DNA of 64,000 bases from Caldilineaceae bacterium (GTDB lineage Bacteria > Chloroflexota > Anaerolineae > Caldilineales > Caldilineaceae): NCBI GenBank assembly GCA_020634815.1, contig JACKBA010000010.1, positions 101,067-165,066 of the forward strand, in the 5' to 3' direction. Below the pieces are notes generated by a model that saw nothing but the letters and a program-made list of their open reading frames with translations, had not been told where the DNA came from and did not search any database. The position numbers were made by a program, and so were the translations under genes. This document shows positions 13,243 through 23,000 of the stretch, piece by piece (the stretch's first letter is position 1; each line of letters opens with the position of its first letter).

Positions 13243-15137
13243 GTGCGCCCGCGCGTGCCATTCGCATCGACGGCCCGCAGTTCAAGGACGAGATGGGGCG
13301 CACCGTGCTCCTGCGTGGCGTGAATCTCGGCGGCAGCAGCAAGGTGCCGACGCAACCGGATGGCGCCACGCATCTGGCGGCGGGTTTCTTCGACCACCGC
13401 GCTATCTCCTTTGTCGGGCGCCCCTTCCCGCTGGCGGAGGCGGACGAGCACTTTGCCCGGCTGCGGGCCTGGGGCTTCAACTTCCTGCGCCTGATTGTCA
13501 CCTGGGAGGCCATCGAGCATGCCGGGCCGGGCCAGTACGACACCGCCTATCTTGACTACCTGGAAGCCATCGTGGCCAAGGCGGGCGAGCATGGCCTGGC
13601 GCTCTTCATCGACCCGCACCAGGATGTGTGGAGCCGCTTCTCCGGCGGTGACGGCGCGCCCGGCTGGACGCTGGAGGCGGCGGGCTTCGACCTGCCGTCG
13701 CTGCATGCCACGGGCGCGGTCATCGTGCATCAACTGCACGGCGGCCCGCTGCCACCCATGATCTGGCCGACGAACGGCAGCAAACTCGCCGCCGCCACCA
13801 TGTTCACGCTCTTTTTTGGCGGCAACGACTTTGCCCCGCGCGCTCTTGTCGACGGTGAGCCGATCCAGGAGTTCTTACAGCGCCACTACCTGGGCGCGAT
13901 CGAGCAGGTTGTGCGCCGTCTGCGCCGCTTTGCGCACGTTCTCGGCTACGACACGATGAACGAGCCGCTGCCCGGCTACATCGGTCACGCCGACCTGGGC
14001 AAGCGCGTCGGGCGGCTGGCCATGGGGCCGACGCCCACGCCGCTGCAATCCATGGCGCTCGGCGACGGGCTGGCGCAGGAGGTCGCCGAATGGCCGCTCA
14101 CCTTCGGCGCGCTGCGCCTGCCGGGGCGCGTGCGCCTGAACGCGCAGGGCGTGCGTGCCTGGCAAGCCGGCGCCGGCTGCATCTGGCGCGAGCATGGCGT
14201 GTGGGATGTCGACAACAGCGGCCTGCCGCGCCTGTTGGAGCCGGGCTATTTCGCCCAGGTGCATGGCCGGACCGTCAACTTCACGCAGGATTACTACTAC
14301 CCCTTTGCGCGGCGCTTTGCCCGCCACGTGCGCGCGCTCGACAATCGGGCCGCCATCTTCGTGCAGAGCGAGGTCACGCACGACCCGCCGCGGTGGGATG
14401 GCGCCGATGCCGGCGCGCTCGTCTATGCGCCGCACTGGTACGACGTGATGGCGCTCTTCCGCTGCGAATACCTGCCGTGGCTGGCGCTCGACACGCTCAA
14501 GGGCAGCGTCGCCGTCACGCCGCCGCTGATCCGCCGCGCCTTTGCCGCGCAGATGAGCGCGTTCCGCCGCGCGTCCGCCGAACGGCTGCACGGCGCGCCC
14601 GTCGTGCTGGGTGAGTTCGGCGTGCCGTTTGACATGCACGGCGGCCGCGCCTTTCGCACCGGCGATTTCAGCGCGCAGGAGCAGGCGCTCGATCGCTCCT
14701 TCCGCGCCGTGGAAGGCGCGCTGCTCAGCAGCACGCTGTGGAATTACACCGCCGACAACAGCAACGCGCACGGCGACCAGTGGAACGGCGAGGATCTCTC
14801 CATTTTCAGCCGCGACCAGATGCGCGATGACGGCGATCCGCGCTACAACGGCGGGCGGGCGTTAGCGGCAGCAATCCGCCCCTACGCCCGTGCCGTCGCC
14901 GGGGAAGCGCTGACCATGTCCTTTGATCGGACACGTCGCCGCTTCGAGTTCTCCTTTGTACACGACCCGGCCATCGCCGCGCCGACGGAGATCTTCGTGC
15001 CGCGGCTGCACTTCGGGCGCGGCTGCATGGTGCAGGTTTCCGACGGCAGCTACACGCTGGACGAAGCCACCGAGACGCTACACTACACCCACGACCCAGC
15101 CCAGGCCATCCACACGCTGCGGATCGACGGCCTCTAG
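13239..15137 (+). CDS. GH5-type glycoside hydrolase (endoglycoceramidase-like)
   Basis: About 632 residues, translationally coupled to the DUF2723 gene (ATGA). The N-terminus has the GH5 opening RGVNLGGSSKVPTQP; WGFNFLRLIVTWEAIEHAGPG and ALFIDPHQDVWSRFSGGDGAP form barrel strands. The acid/base glutamate lies in GYDTMNEPLPGYIG (NEP) and the nucleophile in VVLGEFGVPFDMHGG (GEFG). The overall pattern, including DPHQDVWSRF, is that of endoglycoceramidase-like GH5 members that cut glycolipids. No signal peptide is visible, so it may act in the cytoplasm or leave by a non-classical route. The coupled neighbours suggest recycling or trimming of the same glycans. Confidence 0.82.
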   Translation: MSAPARAIRIDGPQFKDEMGRTVLLRGVNLGGSSKVPTQPDGATHLAAGFFDHRAISFVGRPFPLAEADEHFARLRAWGFNFLRLIVTWEAIEHAGPGQYDTAYLDYLEAIVAKAGEHGLALFIDPHQDVWSRFSGGDGAPGWTLEAAGFDLPSLHATGAVIVHQLHGGPLPPMIWPTNGSKLAAATMFTLFFGGNDFAPRALVDGEPIQEFLQRHYLGAIEQVVRRLRRFAHVLGYDTMNEPLPGYIGHADLGKRVGRLAMGPTPTPLQSMALGDGLAQEVAEWPLTFGALRLPGRVRLNAQGVRAWQAGAGCIWREHGVWDVDNSGLPRLLEPGYFAQVHGRTVNFTQDYYYPFARRFARHVRALDNRAAIFVQSEVTHDPPRWDGADAGALVYAPHWYDVMALFRCEYLPWLALDTLKGSVAVTPPLIRRAFAAQMSAFRRASAERLHGAPVVLGEFGVPFDMHGGRAFRTGDFSAQEQALDRSFRAVEGALLSSTLWNYTADNSNAHGDQWNGEDLSIFSRDQMRDDGDPRYNGGRALAAAIRPYARAVAGEALTMSFDRTRRRFEFSFVHDPAIAAPTEIFVPRLHFGRGCMVQVSDGSYTLDEATETLHYTHDPAQAIHTLRIDGL

Positions 15138-15241
15138 CGCCTGCCAGCGTCGATCGGCGGCAGCGGTACAGTGCGTTTCCGGTCATCTGTGCTAGAGTGA
15201 ATTGGAACGACACGCGAGCCGACCAGAAATAACCGGACCAC

Positions 15242-17011
15242 ATGACCAAGAGCGAATTCGCCATCTCACAGCCCTGGCGCACCGACACCGCCGGGCCGCA
15301 GCGCTGGATCTTCAGCCACGTACGCCGCAACTGGCCGATCGTGCTTGTCATCGTCGCGGGCGCGGCGGGCAACGCCATGCTGGCCGCTGCCATCCCCATC
15401 TTCACCGGCCGCGCCTTTGACGCCGTCACCGGCGCCGATCCCGACCTGAGCAAGTTACTCTTGCCATGCCTCCTGCTGGTGGGCAGCCAGATGATTCGCT
15501 CGAGTCTCCAACTCGGGCGCAACTTCGGCAGCGAGGTGCTGGGGCAGCGGCTGGAGCGCGATTCGCGCCGCGAACTCTATGGCGAGTTGCTGGGCAAGAG
15601 CATGGGCTTCCATGACATGAACGCTACCGGCGAGGTCATGGCGCGCGCCACCAATGACGTGCGCGAACTGGCCCTGATGATGGCGCCAGGGCTGAACCTG
15701 GTCGTCGGCTCGGGCATCTTTTTGATCATGCCCATCATCGTCGCCCCGCGCTATCACCCGAGCCTGGTGGTCGTGCCCGTTTTGTTCGCCATCGGCTACA
15801 TGATCTCCATGTGGTTCTATCTGCGCTCGCTGCGCCCGGTGACGGCGGCGGTGCGCAGCAGCTTCGGCCAGATGAACGCGCGCCTCACCGAAGCGGTGGA
15901 GGGTATCGAGACCGTCAAGGGTGCGGCACAGGAGGATCGCGAGATTGCGATCTTTGAGCACAACGCGGCCCGCGTGCGCGACGCCATCGTGAGCCAGGCG
16001 CGCGTGGAGGCGCGCTTCCTGCCGCTCCTGTTGCTGGCGGTGGCGACCGGTTTGGCTTTTGGCCAGGCGCTCTATCTCTACGGGCAGGGCACCATCACCG
16101 TCGGCACGCTGGCCGCGTACATCGGCCTCATTTCGCTCTTCGACTTTCCGGTCTTCACGTCGCTCTTTGCCTACTCGCAGGTGGCGTCGGGGCTGTCCAG
16201 CGCGCGGCGCATCTTGGAACTGGTGCGAGCGCAGGCTGTCGTCGACCGCAACGAGGCGGGCTATGCCGAGCCAATGCACGGTGCGTTGCGCTTCGACCAC
16301 GTGCGCTTCCAGTACGATCTGGCCGGCGCCGACGAGGTCGCGCCGTCGCTGGTCGACGTTTCCTTCACACTGGAGGCAGGTCAGACGCTTGCGCTCGTTG
16401 GCCAGACGGGCGCGGGCAAGAGCACGGTAGCCAAGCTCATCAACCGCATCTACGACGTCAACGATGGCAGCATCACCATCGACGGCGTCGACGTGCGCGA
16501 GTGGAACCTGGAGACGCTGCGCCGCCAGATCTCGATCATCGAGCAGGACATCTTCCTTTTCAGCCGCACCATTGCCGAGAACATCGCCTTCGGCAAGCCC
16601 GAGGCCACCCAGGAGGAGATCGTGGCCGCGGCGCGCGCGGCGCAGGCCCATGACTTCATCAGCGGCTTCCCGGAAGGCTACGGCACGGTCGTCGGCGAGC
16701 GCGGCGTCATGCTCTCCGGCGGGCAGCGCCAGCGCATTGCCCTCGCCCGCGCCTTTCTCACCGACCCGGCCATCCTCATCCTCGACGACTCCACGAGCGC
16801 TATCGACAGCGCGACCGAGGACCAGATCCAGCGCGCCATCGAGCGCGCCAGCGAGGGGCGCACGACCATCCTCATCACCCACCGCCTGTCGCAGATTCGC
16901 TGGGCCGACAAGATCGTCGTGCTGCGCGGCGGCGCCGTGGCAGCCATGGGCACGCACGAGGAGTTGCTGGCGCAGTCGCAGTCCTACCGCGACATCTTCG
17001 CCCGCTTCTAG
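15242..17011 (+). CDS. ABC transporter, fused membrane and ATPase domains (MsbA/MDR type)
   Basis: A 589-residue half-transporter that would work as a homodimer. The membrane domain (~25-315) has about six segments; the nucleotide-binding domain follows with Walker A GQTGAGKSTVAKLI near residue 388, a Q-loop at ISIIEQDIFLF, signature LSGGQRQRIALARAF near 491, Walker B ILILDDSTSAID and the switch histidine in TILITHRLSQI. Substrate unknown; homologues export lipids, peptides or drugs. The gene stands alone: 104 bases separate it from the GH5 gene, and repeat DNA follows. Confidence 0.9.
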   Translation: MTKSEFAISQPWRTDTAGPQRWIFSHVRRNWPIVLVIVAGAAGNAMLAAAIPIFTGRAFDAVTGADPDLSKLLLPCLLLVGSQMIRSSLQLGRNFGSEVLGQRLERDSRRELYGELLGKSMGFHDMNATGEVMARATNDVRELALMMAPGLNLVVGSGIFLIMPIIVAPRYHPSLVVVPVLFAIGYMISMWFYLRSLRPVTAAVRSSFGQMNARLTEAVEGIETVKGAAQEDREIAIFEHNAARVRDAIVSQARVEARFLPLLLLAVATGLAFGQALYLYGQGTITVGTLAAYIGLISLFDFPVFTSLFAYSQVASGLSSARRILELVRAQAVVDRNEAGYAEPMHGALRFDHVRFQYDLAGADEVAPSLVDVSFTLEAGQTLALVGQTGAGKSTVAKLINRIYDVNDGSITIDGVDVREWNLETLRRQISIIEQDIFLFSRTIAENIAFGKPEATQEEIVAAARAAQAHDFISGFPEGYGTVVGERGVMLSGGQRQRIALARAFLTDPAILILDDSTSAIDSATEDQIQRAIERASEGRTTILITHRLSQIRWADKIVVLRGGAVAAMGTHEELLAQSQSYRDIFARF

Positions 17012-17058
17012 ACGCGCCCGGAAATCCTGGCCTCAGAGTCCGTTTGGTAATCCGCAAT

Positions 17059-17171
17059 CTTGACGCAGAGACGCTGAGACGCTGAGACGCAGAGAGAAAC
17101 GCAGAGAAAAGCACTGCTTTGTTGTCGTGTTCCCTCTGCGAACCTCTGCATCTTTGCGCCTCTGCGTCGAA
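17059..17171. repeat. Inverted GACGCTGA / CTCTGCG repeat arrays
   Basis: An array of GAGACGCT-like octamers (17061-17107) and, in inverted orientation, CTCTGCGAACCTCTGCATC-type units (17134-17171) face each other across about 27 bases. Related copies occur at 8142-8170, 37996-38035 and 40691-40725. The inverted pair can fold into a long hairpin between convergent genes. Confidence 0.85.
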
Positions 17172-17294
17172 TCCGGTAACTTCCAATCGGACTCTTAGTC
17201 AAACACAGAGCGCCAGGCGGCATGAAACGGGGCGATGCGCCCCGTCGTGTCCCCGGCGGTTTCGTGTTTCCTGTTGCACTATCCTGCGGCGCGT

Positions 17295-18275
17295 TTATCC
17301 GCCCAGGCGCTGGAGGACGAGCACGATGAGGATGACGGTGTTGGCGATGCCGATGATCGCGGCAATCTGCCAGAGGCGCATGATGGTGCGGCTGCGCTGC
17401 TGCGTGGCGTTGAGCGCATCGAGTTCGACCTGCAACCGCGCCGCCTCGATCTCGCTGACGCCCAGGGCACTGGAGTAGCTTTGCGTCGTGCGGGTGGCGC
17501 TGCGTCGTTCCTGGGCCAGTTGATCCTGGGCGAGCTGGCGGGCAGCCAGCGCGTCGGCGAGCTGGCGATCGCGGCTGGCAAGTTCCTCGCGCAGGCGATC
17601 GACGCGCTGCGTGAGCAGTTCCGTGCGATTCTGGCTCGACGATTCCCACTGGCTTTTGGCGTTTTGCAGCCGCTCCACCAGCCGGTTCTTGCGCTCCAGC
17701 TCCTCTTTCAGCCGTTCAACGCGCCGCCCGCTGCGTTCCTGCGTGGCCTTCAGGTCGGAAGCCAGTTCGTCGCGCTCGCGGGTGAGTTGGTCGACCTGCT
17801 TCGCCAGCGCGCTCAGTTCAGCGGCCTGAGTGCTGCGTTCGCCGGCATGCAGGTGGCCCAGTTCGGCCAGTTGCGCTTGGAGCGTGGCCTTCTCGTGCAA
17901 CGCTGCGTCGCGCTGCTCGCGCGCGATGCGCAGTTCGTGCTCGGCACGGCGCACCTGTTCCGCCGCACGCGCGGTGTCCTGCAGCGAGGAGGCATAGACC
18001 GACAGGTTCGAGCGCGCCCGGGCGGCGGCCGTGCTGTCGAGGAGTTGCCGCGCGGTGTCGAATTGCGCCCGCGCCGCCGGATCCGACAGGACGCGATATG
18101 CCTCGTTGATGCGCTTTATCTGCTGCTCGGCCAGTTGGTGATGCTCCGGGTTGCGGCTGTAGCGATCCGGGTGAAAGGCCAGCGCCAGGAAGCGATAGCG
18201 ACGGCGAATCTCGTCGTCGCCGGCCGTGGTCGCGACCCCGAGCACTTCGTAGTGATCGACTGGTGGTGCGGCCAT
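17295..18275 (-). CDS. J-domain coiled-coil protein with C-terminal membrane anchor
   Basis: About 326 residues in three parts. Residues 8-75 are a J-domain (HYEVLGVATTAGDDEIRRRY, intact HPD at 35-37, then INEAYRVLSDPAARAQFD), which would stimulate a DnaK-type Hsp70. Residues ~85-285 are a long charged coiled coil rich in Arg, Glu, Gln and Leu. The last ~30 residues hold one membrane segment (IAAIIGIANTVILIVLVL) with a tiny tail, so it is probably tail-anchored with the J-domain in the cytoplasm. There is no G/F region or zinc finger, so it is not a classical DnaJ. ATG 18275 is two bases after the upstream lamin-tail gene stop. Confidence 0.82.
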   Translation of the reverse strand: MAAPPVDHYEVLGVATTAGDDEIRRRYRFLALAFHPDRYSRNPEHHQLAEQQIKRINEAYRVLSDPAARAQFDTARQLLDSTAAARARSNLSVYASSLQDTARAAEQVRRAEHELRIAREQRDAALHEKATLQAQLAELGHLHAGERSTQAAELSALAKQVDQLTRERDELASDLKATQERSGRRVERLKEELERKNRLVERLQNAKSQWESSSQNRTELLTQRVDRLREELASRDRQLADALAARQLAQDQLAQERRSATRTTQSYSSALGVSEIEAARLQVELDALNATQQRSRTIMRLWQIAAIIGIANTVILIVLVLQRLGG

Positions 18276-18277
18276 GG

Positions 18278-19018
18278 TTACTGACACTCCGCAATGAGCA
18301 CACTGCTCTCGTAGGTGCACCGAGATTTCTCGATGCCCAGCGCATCCTGGAGGATTGCGGAGTCGCCGCTCGTGCTCCATACCAGAACGCTGCTATCACC
18401 CAGGCCCCAGTAGAGATCGGTTGCAGTATTGGTTCCGCTCTTCACCCAGACGGTAACCGTTGCGCCGCCGGTCAAGGTGAAGGCGGGGAAAGTGTAGATC
18501 TGCGGCGGCTGCGTGCCGTCGCGTAACGTCCAGTTGTGCATGGCCGCGGCATCGCCGCCGCGATTGGTGATCTCGACACGCTGTCCAACGCCGGGAGCGC
18601 GGACGTAGATGCGGACGATCTGCGGATTGGCCGGACCAACGGGCGGTGGCGTGGGCGTGTTCGTCGGGGTTGCGGTCGGCGTGTTCGTCGGCGTCGCGGT
18701 GGGCGTCCTCGTGGGCGTTGCAGTCGCAGTTGCCGTCGCGGTCGGGGTCACACCGGGCGGCAATGTCGGTGTTGCCGATGGGGTCACGCCGGGCGGCAGG
18801 GTGGGCGTATGCGTCGGCGTCGGCGTCTGGAATCCCACGACGACGGGCAGGAAGAGGCAGTCAGCCGTCGAGCAATCCGGCTGTTGGGCATCGACAGTGT
18901 GCTGCGCTGCGTACAGGTGTGGAACGCCAGCCCATGCCACCACCGCCAGGATGAACGCCAGCAGCACGGGCCAGCGCGCCGCGCGCCATTTCTTCACATT
19001 TGAATCTCGAAATCCCAC
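18278..19018 (-). CDS. Secreted lamin-tail-domain protein with Thr-Pro linker
   Basis: About 246 residues from a GTG start with GAGGAG upstream, overlapping the stop of the CPBP gene; ATG 19039 (GGAGG upstream) and GTG 18997 are alternatives. A signal peptide is clear: KKWRAARWPVLLAFILAVVAWAG. A repetitive linker of TPTATPT and TPTNTPT units (~95-150) leads to a C-terminal lamin-tail (LTD) domain with PQIVRIYVRAPGVGQRVEIT, then NRGGDAAAMHNWTLRDGT and GGATVTVWVKSGTN. Such domains are found on surface proteins and nucleases; no nuclease is present. The Thr-rich linker is a likely O-mannosylation target given the nearby glycosylation genes. Confidence 0.8.
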   Translation of the reverse strand: MGFRDSNVKKWRAARWPVLLAFILAVVAWAGVPHLYAAQHTVDAQQPDCSTADCLFLPVVVGFQTPTPTHTPTLPPGVTPSATPTLPPGVTPTATATATATPTRTPTATPTNTPTATPTNTPTPPPVGPANPQIVRIYVRAPGVGQRVEITNRGGDAAAMHNWTLRDGTQPPQIYTFPAFTLTGGATVTVWVKSGTNTATDLYWGLGDSSVLVWSTSGDSAILQDALGIEKSRCTYESSVLIAECQ

Positions 19019-19022
19019 CGTT

Positions 19023-19766
19023 CTACTCCTCAGCCGCATTCGAGCCGGCCTCCAGGCGACGCACCCCCGTTTCGGCGCCCGGCTTGCTGCTGTGCGGACC
19101 ATCCAAAAGGCGAAATACGAGCATGATCTGGAGCAGGTTGGCCACATAGTGGGCAACCATGGGCGCCAAGACGCTATGCTCGAACAGGAAAAGCAGCCCG
19201 AATATCGCACCCGCAATCGACGCGCCAACGATTCCCCATGCCCCCTGCGGCAGATGCAGCGCGCCGAAAACGAGGCTCGTCAGAATCACGAGCAACCAGG
19301 CCGGCAACAGCGGTGAAAAGCCGCCGATCAACAGGCTGCGAAAGAGCAACTCCTCCAGAATCACGACCGGGATCAGCGCTGCGGCGATGAAATAGAACTC
19401 GCGCTGCGTGCGCGGAATGATCATCTCGGAGAAGGTCTTGGAGTAGAGGCGCGTCCCCATGCTATTGCGCACCCACTGCGAAAGGACGTGCAATCCCAAT
19501 CCCAGCCCAAGACCGATGGCGCCGCCTAGCAAAAGCTGCTGCCACGCGTTCTCCCATGCCCAACCCAGTGTGCGATAGTCCAGCCCGCTGATGGCGCCTA
19601 GACCGATGCAGACGCCGATAAGCATGAGCCGCACGACCGCGTCTGCCTTGCTGAGCAAGGGATTGCTTGTCAGCCGCCAGCGCCGCATGAGCATTGCGGT
19701 AGCAAAGGTGGTATAGCTGATGAAGACGGTCAGGGCCAGCGTGCCGGCCACGAATACGACGTACAT
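19023..19766 (-). CDS. CPBP family intramembrane metalloprotease
   Basis: About 247 residues with six to eight membrane segments. The three motifs of the CPBP (Abi/CAAX prenyl protease-like) family are intact: EELLFR (E138, E139, R143), FGALH (F167, H171) and HYVAN (H206, N210). The start at 19766 is where hydrophobic sequence begins; the frame is open much further upstream but that part overlaps the divergent amylase leader. It heads a three-gene minus-strand operon with the lamin-tail and J-domain genes. Bacterial members are implicated in peptide maturation or immunity; substrate unknown. Confidence 0.88.
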   Translation of the reverse strand: MYVVFVAGTLALTVFISYTTFATAMLMRRWRLTSNPLLSKADAVVRLMLIGVCIGLGAISGLDYRTLGWAWENAWQQLLLGGAIGLGLGLGLHVLSQWVRNSMGTRLYSKTFSEMIIPRTQREFYFIAAALIPVVILEELLFRSLLIGGFSPLLPAWLLVILTSLVFGALHLPQGAWGIVGASIAGAIFGLLFLFEHSVLAPMVAHYVANLLQIMLVFRLLDGPHSSKPGAETGVRRLEAGSNAAEE

Positions 19767-19853
19767 TGATTCTCTTTCACCGCGCCCCGCGCCGCCGGCC
19801 GTAATGCGGCGCACACTGGCCCCAAGCCCGCCAAATGCGGTGAGCATACCCAT

Positions 19854-19912
19854 TTGCCGGTCGCATAGAGGTGTGATATAGTGCCACACAATCGAGAAGA
19901 TTGCATCTTCTC
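19854..19912 (+). promoter_or_regulatory. Promoter and palindromic site for the amylopullulanase
   Basis: TTGCCG (19854-19859), 17 bases and TATAGT (19877-19882, preceded by TGA as an extended -10) make a good sigma-70-type promoter. A perfect palindrome, GAGAAGAT-TGC-ATCTTCTC (19894-19912), lies just downstream of the expected transcription start, where a repressor would block elongation. The leader then runs about 120 bases to the start codon. Confidence 0.6.
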
Positions 19913-20033
19913 TGGGGCGAGGACAATGGTGTTCTCGCCTTTCTTTTTGCCCGTGCGGGCCCTGCGCACAGCGGTCGAACCTGCCCGCACCCCATCGCTC
20001 GTAGCGCCTACCTGTTGCTGGAAGGAGTCTGCC

Positions 20034-23000
20034 ATGTCCTCGTTTCGTCGCCTGGCACGCGCTGCCGTTGCTTCCTTGCTCATTCTTGCGATCCTGTTGC
20101 CCGCCGCCCCGGTCGCGCTGGCACAAGCCGCCGCCACGATTCACTATCACCGGCCCGATGGCGCCTACGAAGGCTGGGGACTGCACGTGTGGGGGGCGGC
20201 CGCACAGGAGACGCCGTGGGCCGAACCGCTGGCGCCGGCCGGCAGCGACGACTTCGGCATCTTCTGGGAAGTGCCATTGCGCGCCGGCGCCGACGAACTC
20301 GGTTTCATCATTCACAACGGCGATGCCAAAGATCCCGGCCCCGATCAGTTCCTGAAGCTCGCAGCCGGGAATGAGGCGTGGGTGGTGTCTGGTGTGCCGG
20401 AAGTCTTCCCGGCCCAGGTCGATCCGACTGACCTGCCCACGGGGCTGCCCAGCACGGAGGAGCCGGTCATTGCGCCGGCGTCTGTCTCTTTCCCCGGCAA
20501 CTACGCGTCATTGCTGGGCGGCGCCGACTGGGAGCCGGCCGACCCCGCCGTGCAGGGAAGCGACCCCGACGGCGACGGCGTGTGGACCTTGACGGCCACC
20601 CTGCCCCCCGGTGACTACGAATTCAAGGTCGCGGTCAATGGCACGTGGGAGGAGAACTACGGCGCCGGCGGCCAGCCTGACGGCCCGAACATCGGCTTTT
20701 CGGTGCCGGGCGACGGCGGCGATGCGCGCTTTTCCTTTGACCAAAGCACGAAGGCGATTGACGTCACAGCCAATCCACCCACCGGCCCGGTGCCCGTTCC
20801 GCAGGCATTTGTCGGCGACAGCGTGATCTACCAGCCGGCCTTGCGCCATGACAGCCGCAGCGACCGCTACCGCACGCCTTTTGGCGCGCAGCCCACCGGC
20901 ACCGACGTGACCTTGCGCCTGCGCACCGCTGCCAACGACGTGGAAGAGGTGACCTTGCTGTGGGGCAGCGTGAGCGACGGCGTCGTACGCTACGCGCCCA
21001 TGCAGCCCGTGGCCGCCGACGAACGCCATGCGTGGTGGGAGACGACCGTCAACACCGGCGACGTCCTCGATGTGCTGGCCTATGGTTTTGCCGTGACCGA
21101 CGGCGGCGCGACGGTCTTTTATGCCGACGACGGGCGTCGCGACGGCGGCCTCGGCCAGAGCTATATGGAGATGCCGGCCGGCGATGTGGGCTGGAACATC
21201 TACGTCTACGATCCAGCATTCGAGGCGCCCGAGTGGGCCAAGAACGCAACCATCTACCAGATCTTCCCCGACCGCTTCCGTGACGGCGATGCGAGCAACA
21301 ACCCCACGCTCGACGACTGGTTCTACCCGGAGGAGTGCGGCGGGCATGCCGTGCCCATCGCACCGTGGAACACCATCCTGCCCGACCCGGAGCCCAACGA
21401 TCCAGGCCGCAACCCCAAGTACGCCGGCACCTACAACTGCACCTTCTACGGCGGCGACATCCAGGGCGTGGAGCAGGAATTGGACTACCTGCAAGAGCTG
21501 GGCGTCACGACGATCTACTTCAACCCGATCTTCGATTCACCCTCCAACCACAAGTATGACGGCCGCGATTACCGCCAGGTGGATGACAACCTGGCCGTGG
21601 TGGGCGATCTTTCCGCCAGCAATGAACTGTTCGAGCAGTTCGCCGCCGCGGTCGAAGCGCGCGGCATGAACCTGATCCTCGACGGGGTACCGAATCATTC
21701 ATCCAGCGACAGTCCCTTCTTCGACAAGTACGCGCGCCACGAAACGCTTGGCGCGTGCGAGAGCGAGGAGAGTCCCTACCGGAGCTGGTACTTCTTCGAC
21801 CCGGCGCGACCGGCCGGCACGGGTGCCTGTGCGGGCGACGTCAACTACCGCGGCTGGTTCAACGTGGGCACGCTGCCGCAGCTCGACACGGCCAACGAGG
21901 AGGTCATCGACAACTGGCTGGGCGAGGAGGGTATCGCGCTCAAGTGGCTCGACGTGCCGGGCGTCGACGGCTGGCGCATCGACGTCGTGCCGGATGTCGT
22001 CAATATCAACCCGGACTTTTTCGAACTCATGCGCCAGGCGGTCAAGGCGCAGCATCCCGACGCGCTGCTCATCTCCGAGACATGGCCGGAGGATCAGGCG
22101 CGGCTGCGCGTGCTGGGCGACGAGTTCGACTCGACCATGAACTACCGCTTCCGCCTGGCCGTGCTTGGCTTCCTGCGCGACGGCAACTTCGACGACAACG
22201 ACGGCGGCGTGCCGGCGCTCACCGCCACGGAGTTCGAGGCCGCGCTGCGCGGCATGGAGGAAGATTACCCGCCCGCTGCCTTTGCCACGGCCATGAACCT
22301 GCTCTCCTCGCACGATGTCAACCGCGCCGTACGCGTGCTCGACCATGACGGCATCGACTTTGCGGCACTGGAGCCGGTCAACGACTTCGTTGATGGCCGA
22401 AAGCGGCTGGCGCTGGCCGCCGTGCTGCAATTCACGCTGCCCGGCGCGCCGACGATCTACTACGGCGACGAGGTCGGGCTGGTTGGCTTTGGCAGCGACG
22501 CGATGCGCGACGACCCCTACAACCGCCAGCCCTACCCGTGGCCCGACGCCGAGGGCTACGACAGCCTGCCTGCCTGGCGCCAGCAAGACACGGGTCTCCT
22601 GGCCCACTATCAGCAGCTTGGCCAGCTTCGCCAGGAGCACAGCTTCCTGCGCACCGGCTCGTGGGACACGCTGTTGGTGGACGACGCCGGTCTCTATGTC
22701 TTCGGGCGCAAGGACGACAGCGGCGCCGCCATCGTCGCCGTGAATCGCGGCGACGCGGAACAGGCGGTGAGCATCGACGTGTCGGGCTATCTGCCGTGGG
22801 GCGCCGAACTCAGCGATTCGCTGGGCGAAGCGACGCTGGTCGTCGGCGATGCCGGCAACTTGGGCTTCAGCGTGCCGGCCATGGGCTATCAGGTTTGGGT
22901 GACGGACGAGGGTACAGATTTCACTGCACCGTCGACGCCCGAAATCATTGCGGCCGAAGAAGGCAACGCCGGCGTCACGCTGACGATCCAGAGCGACGAC

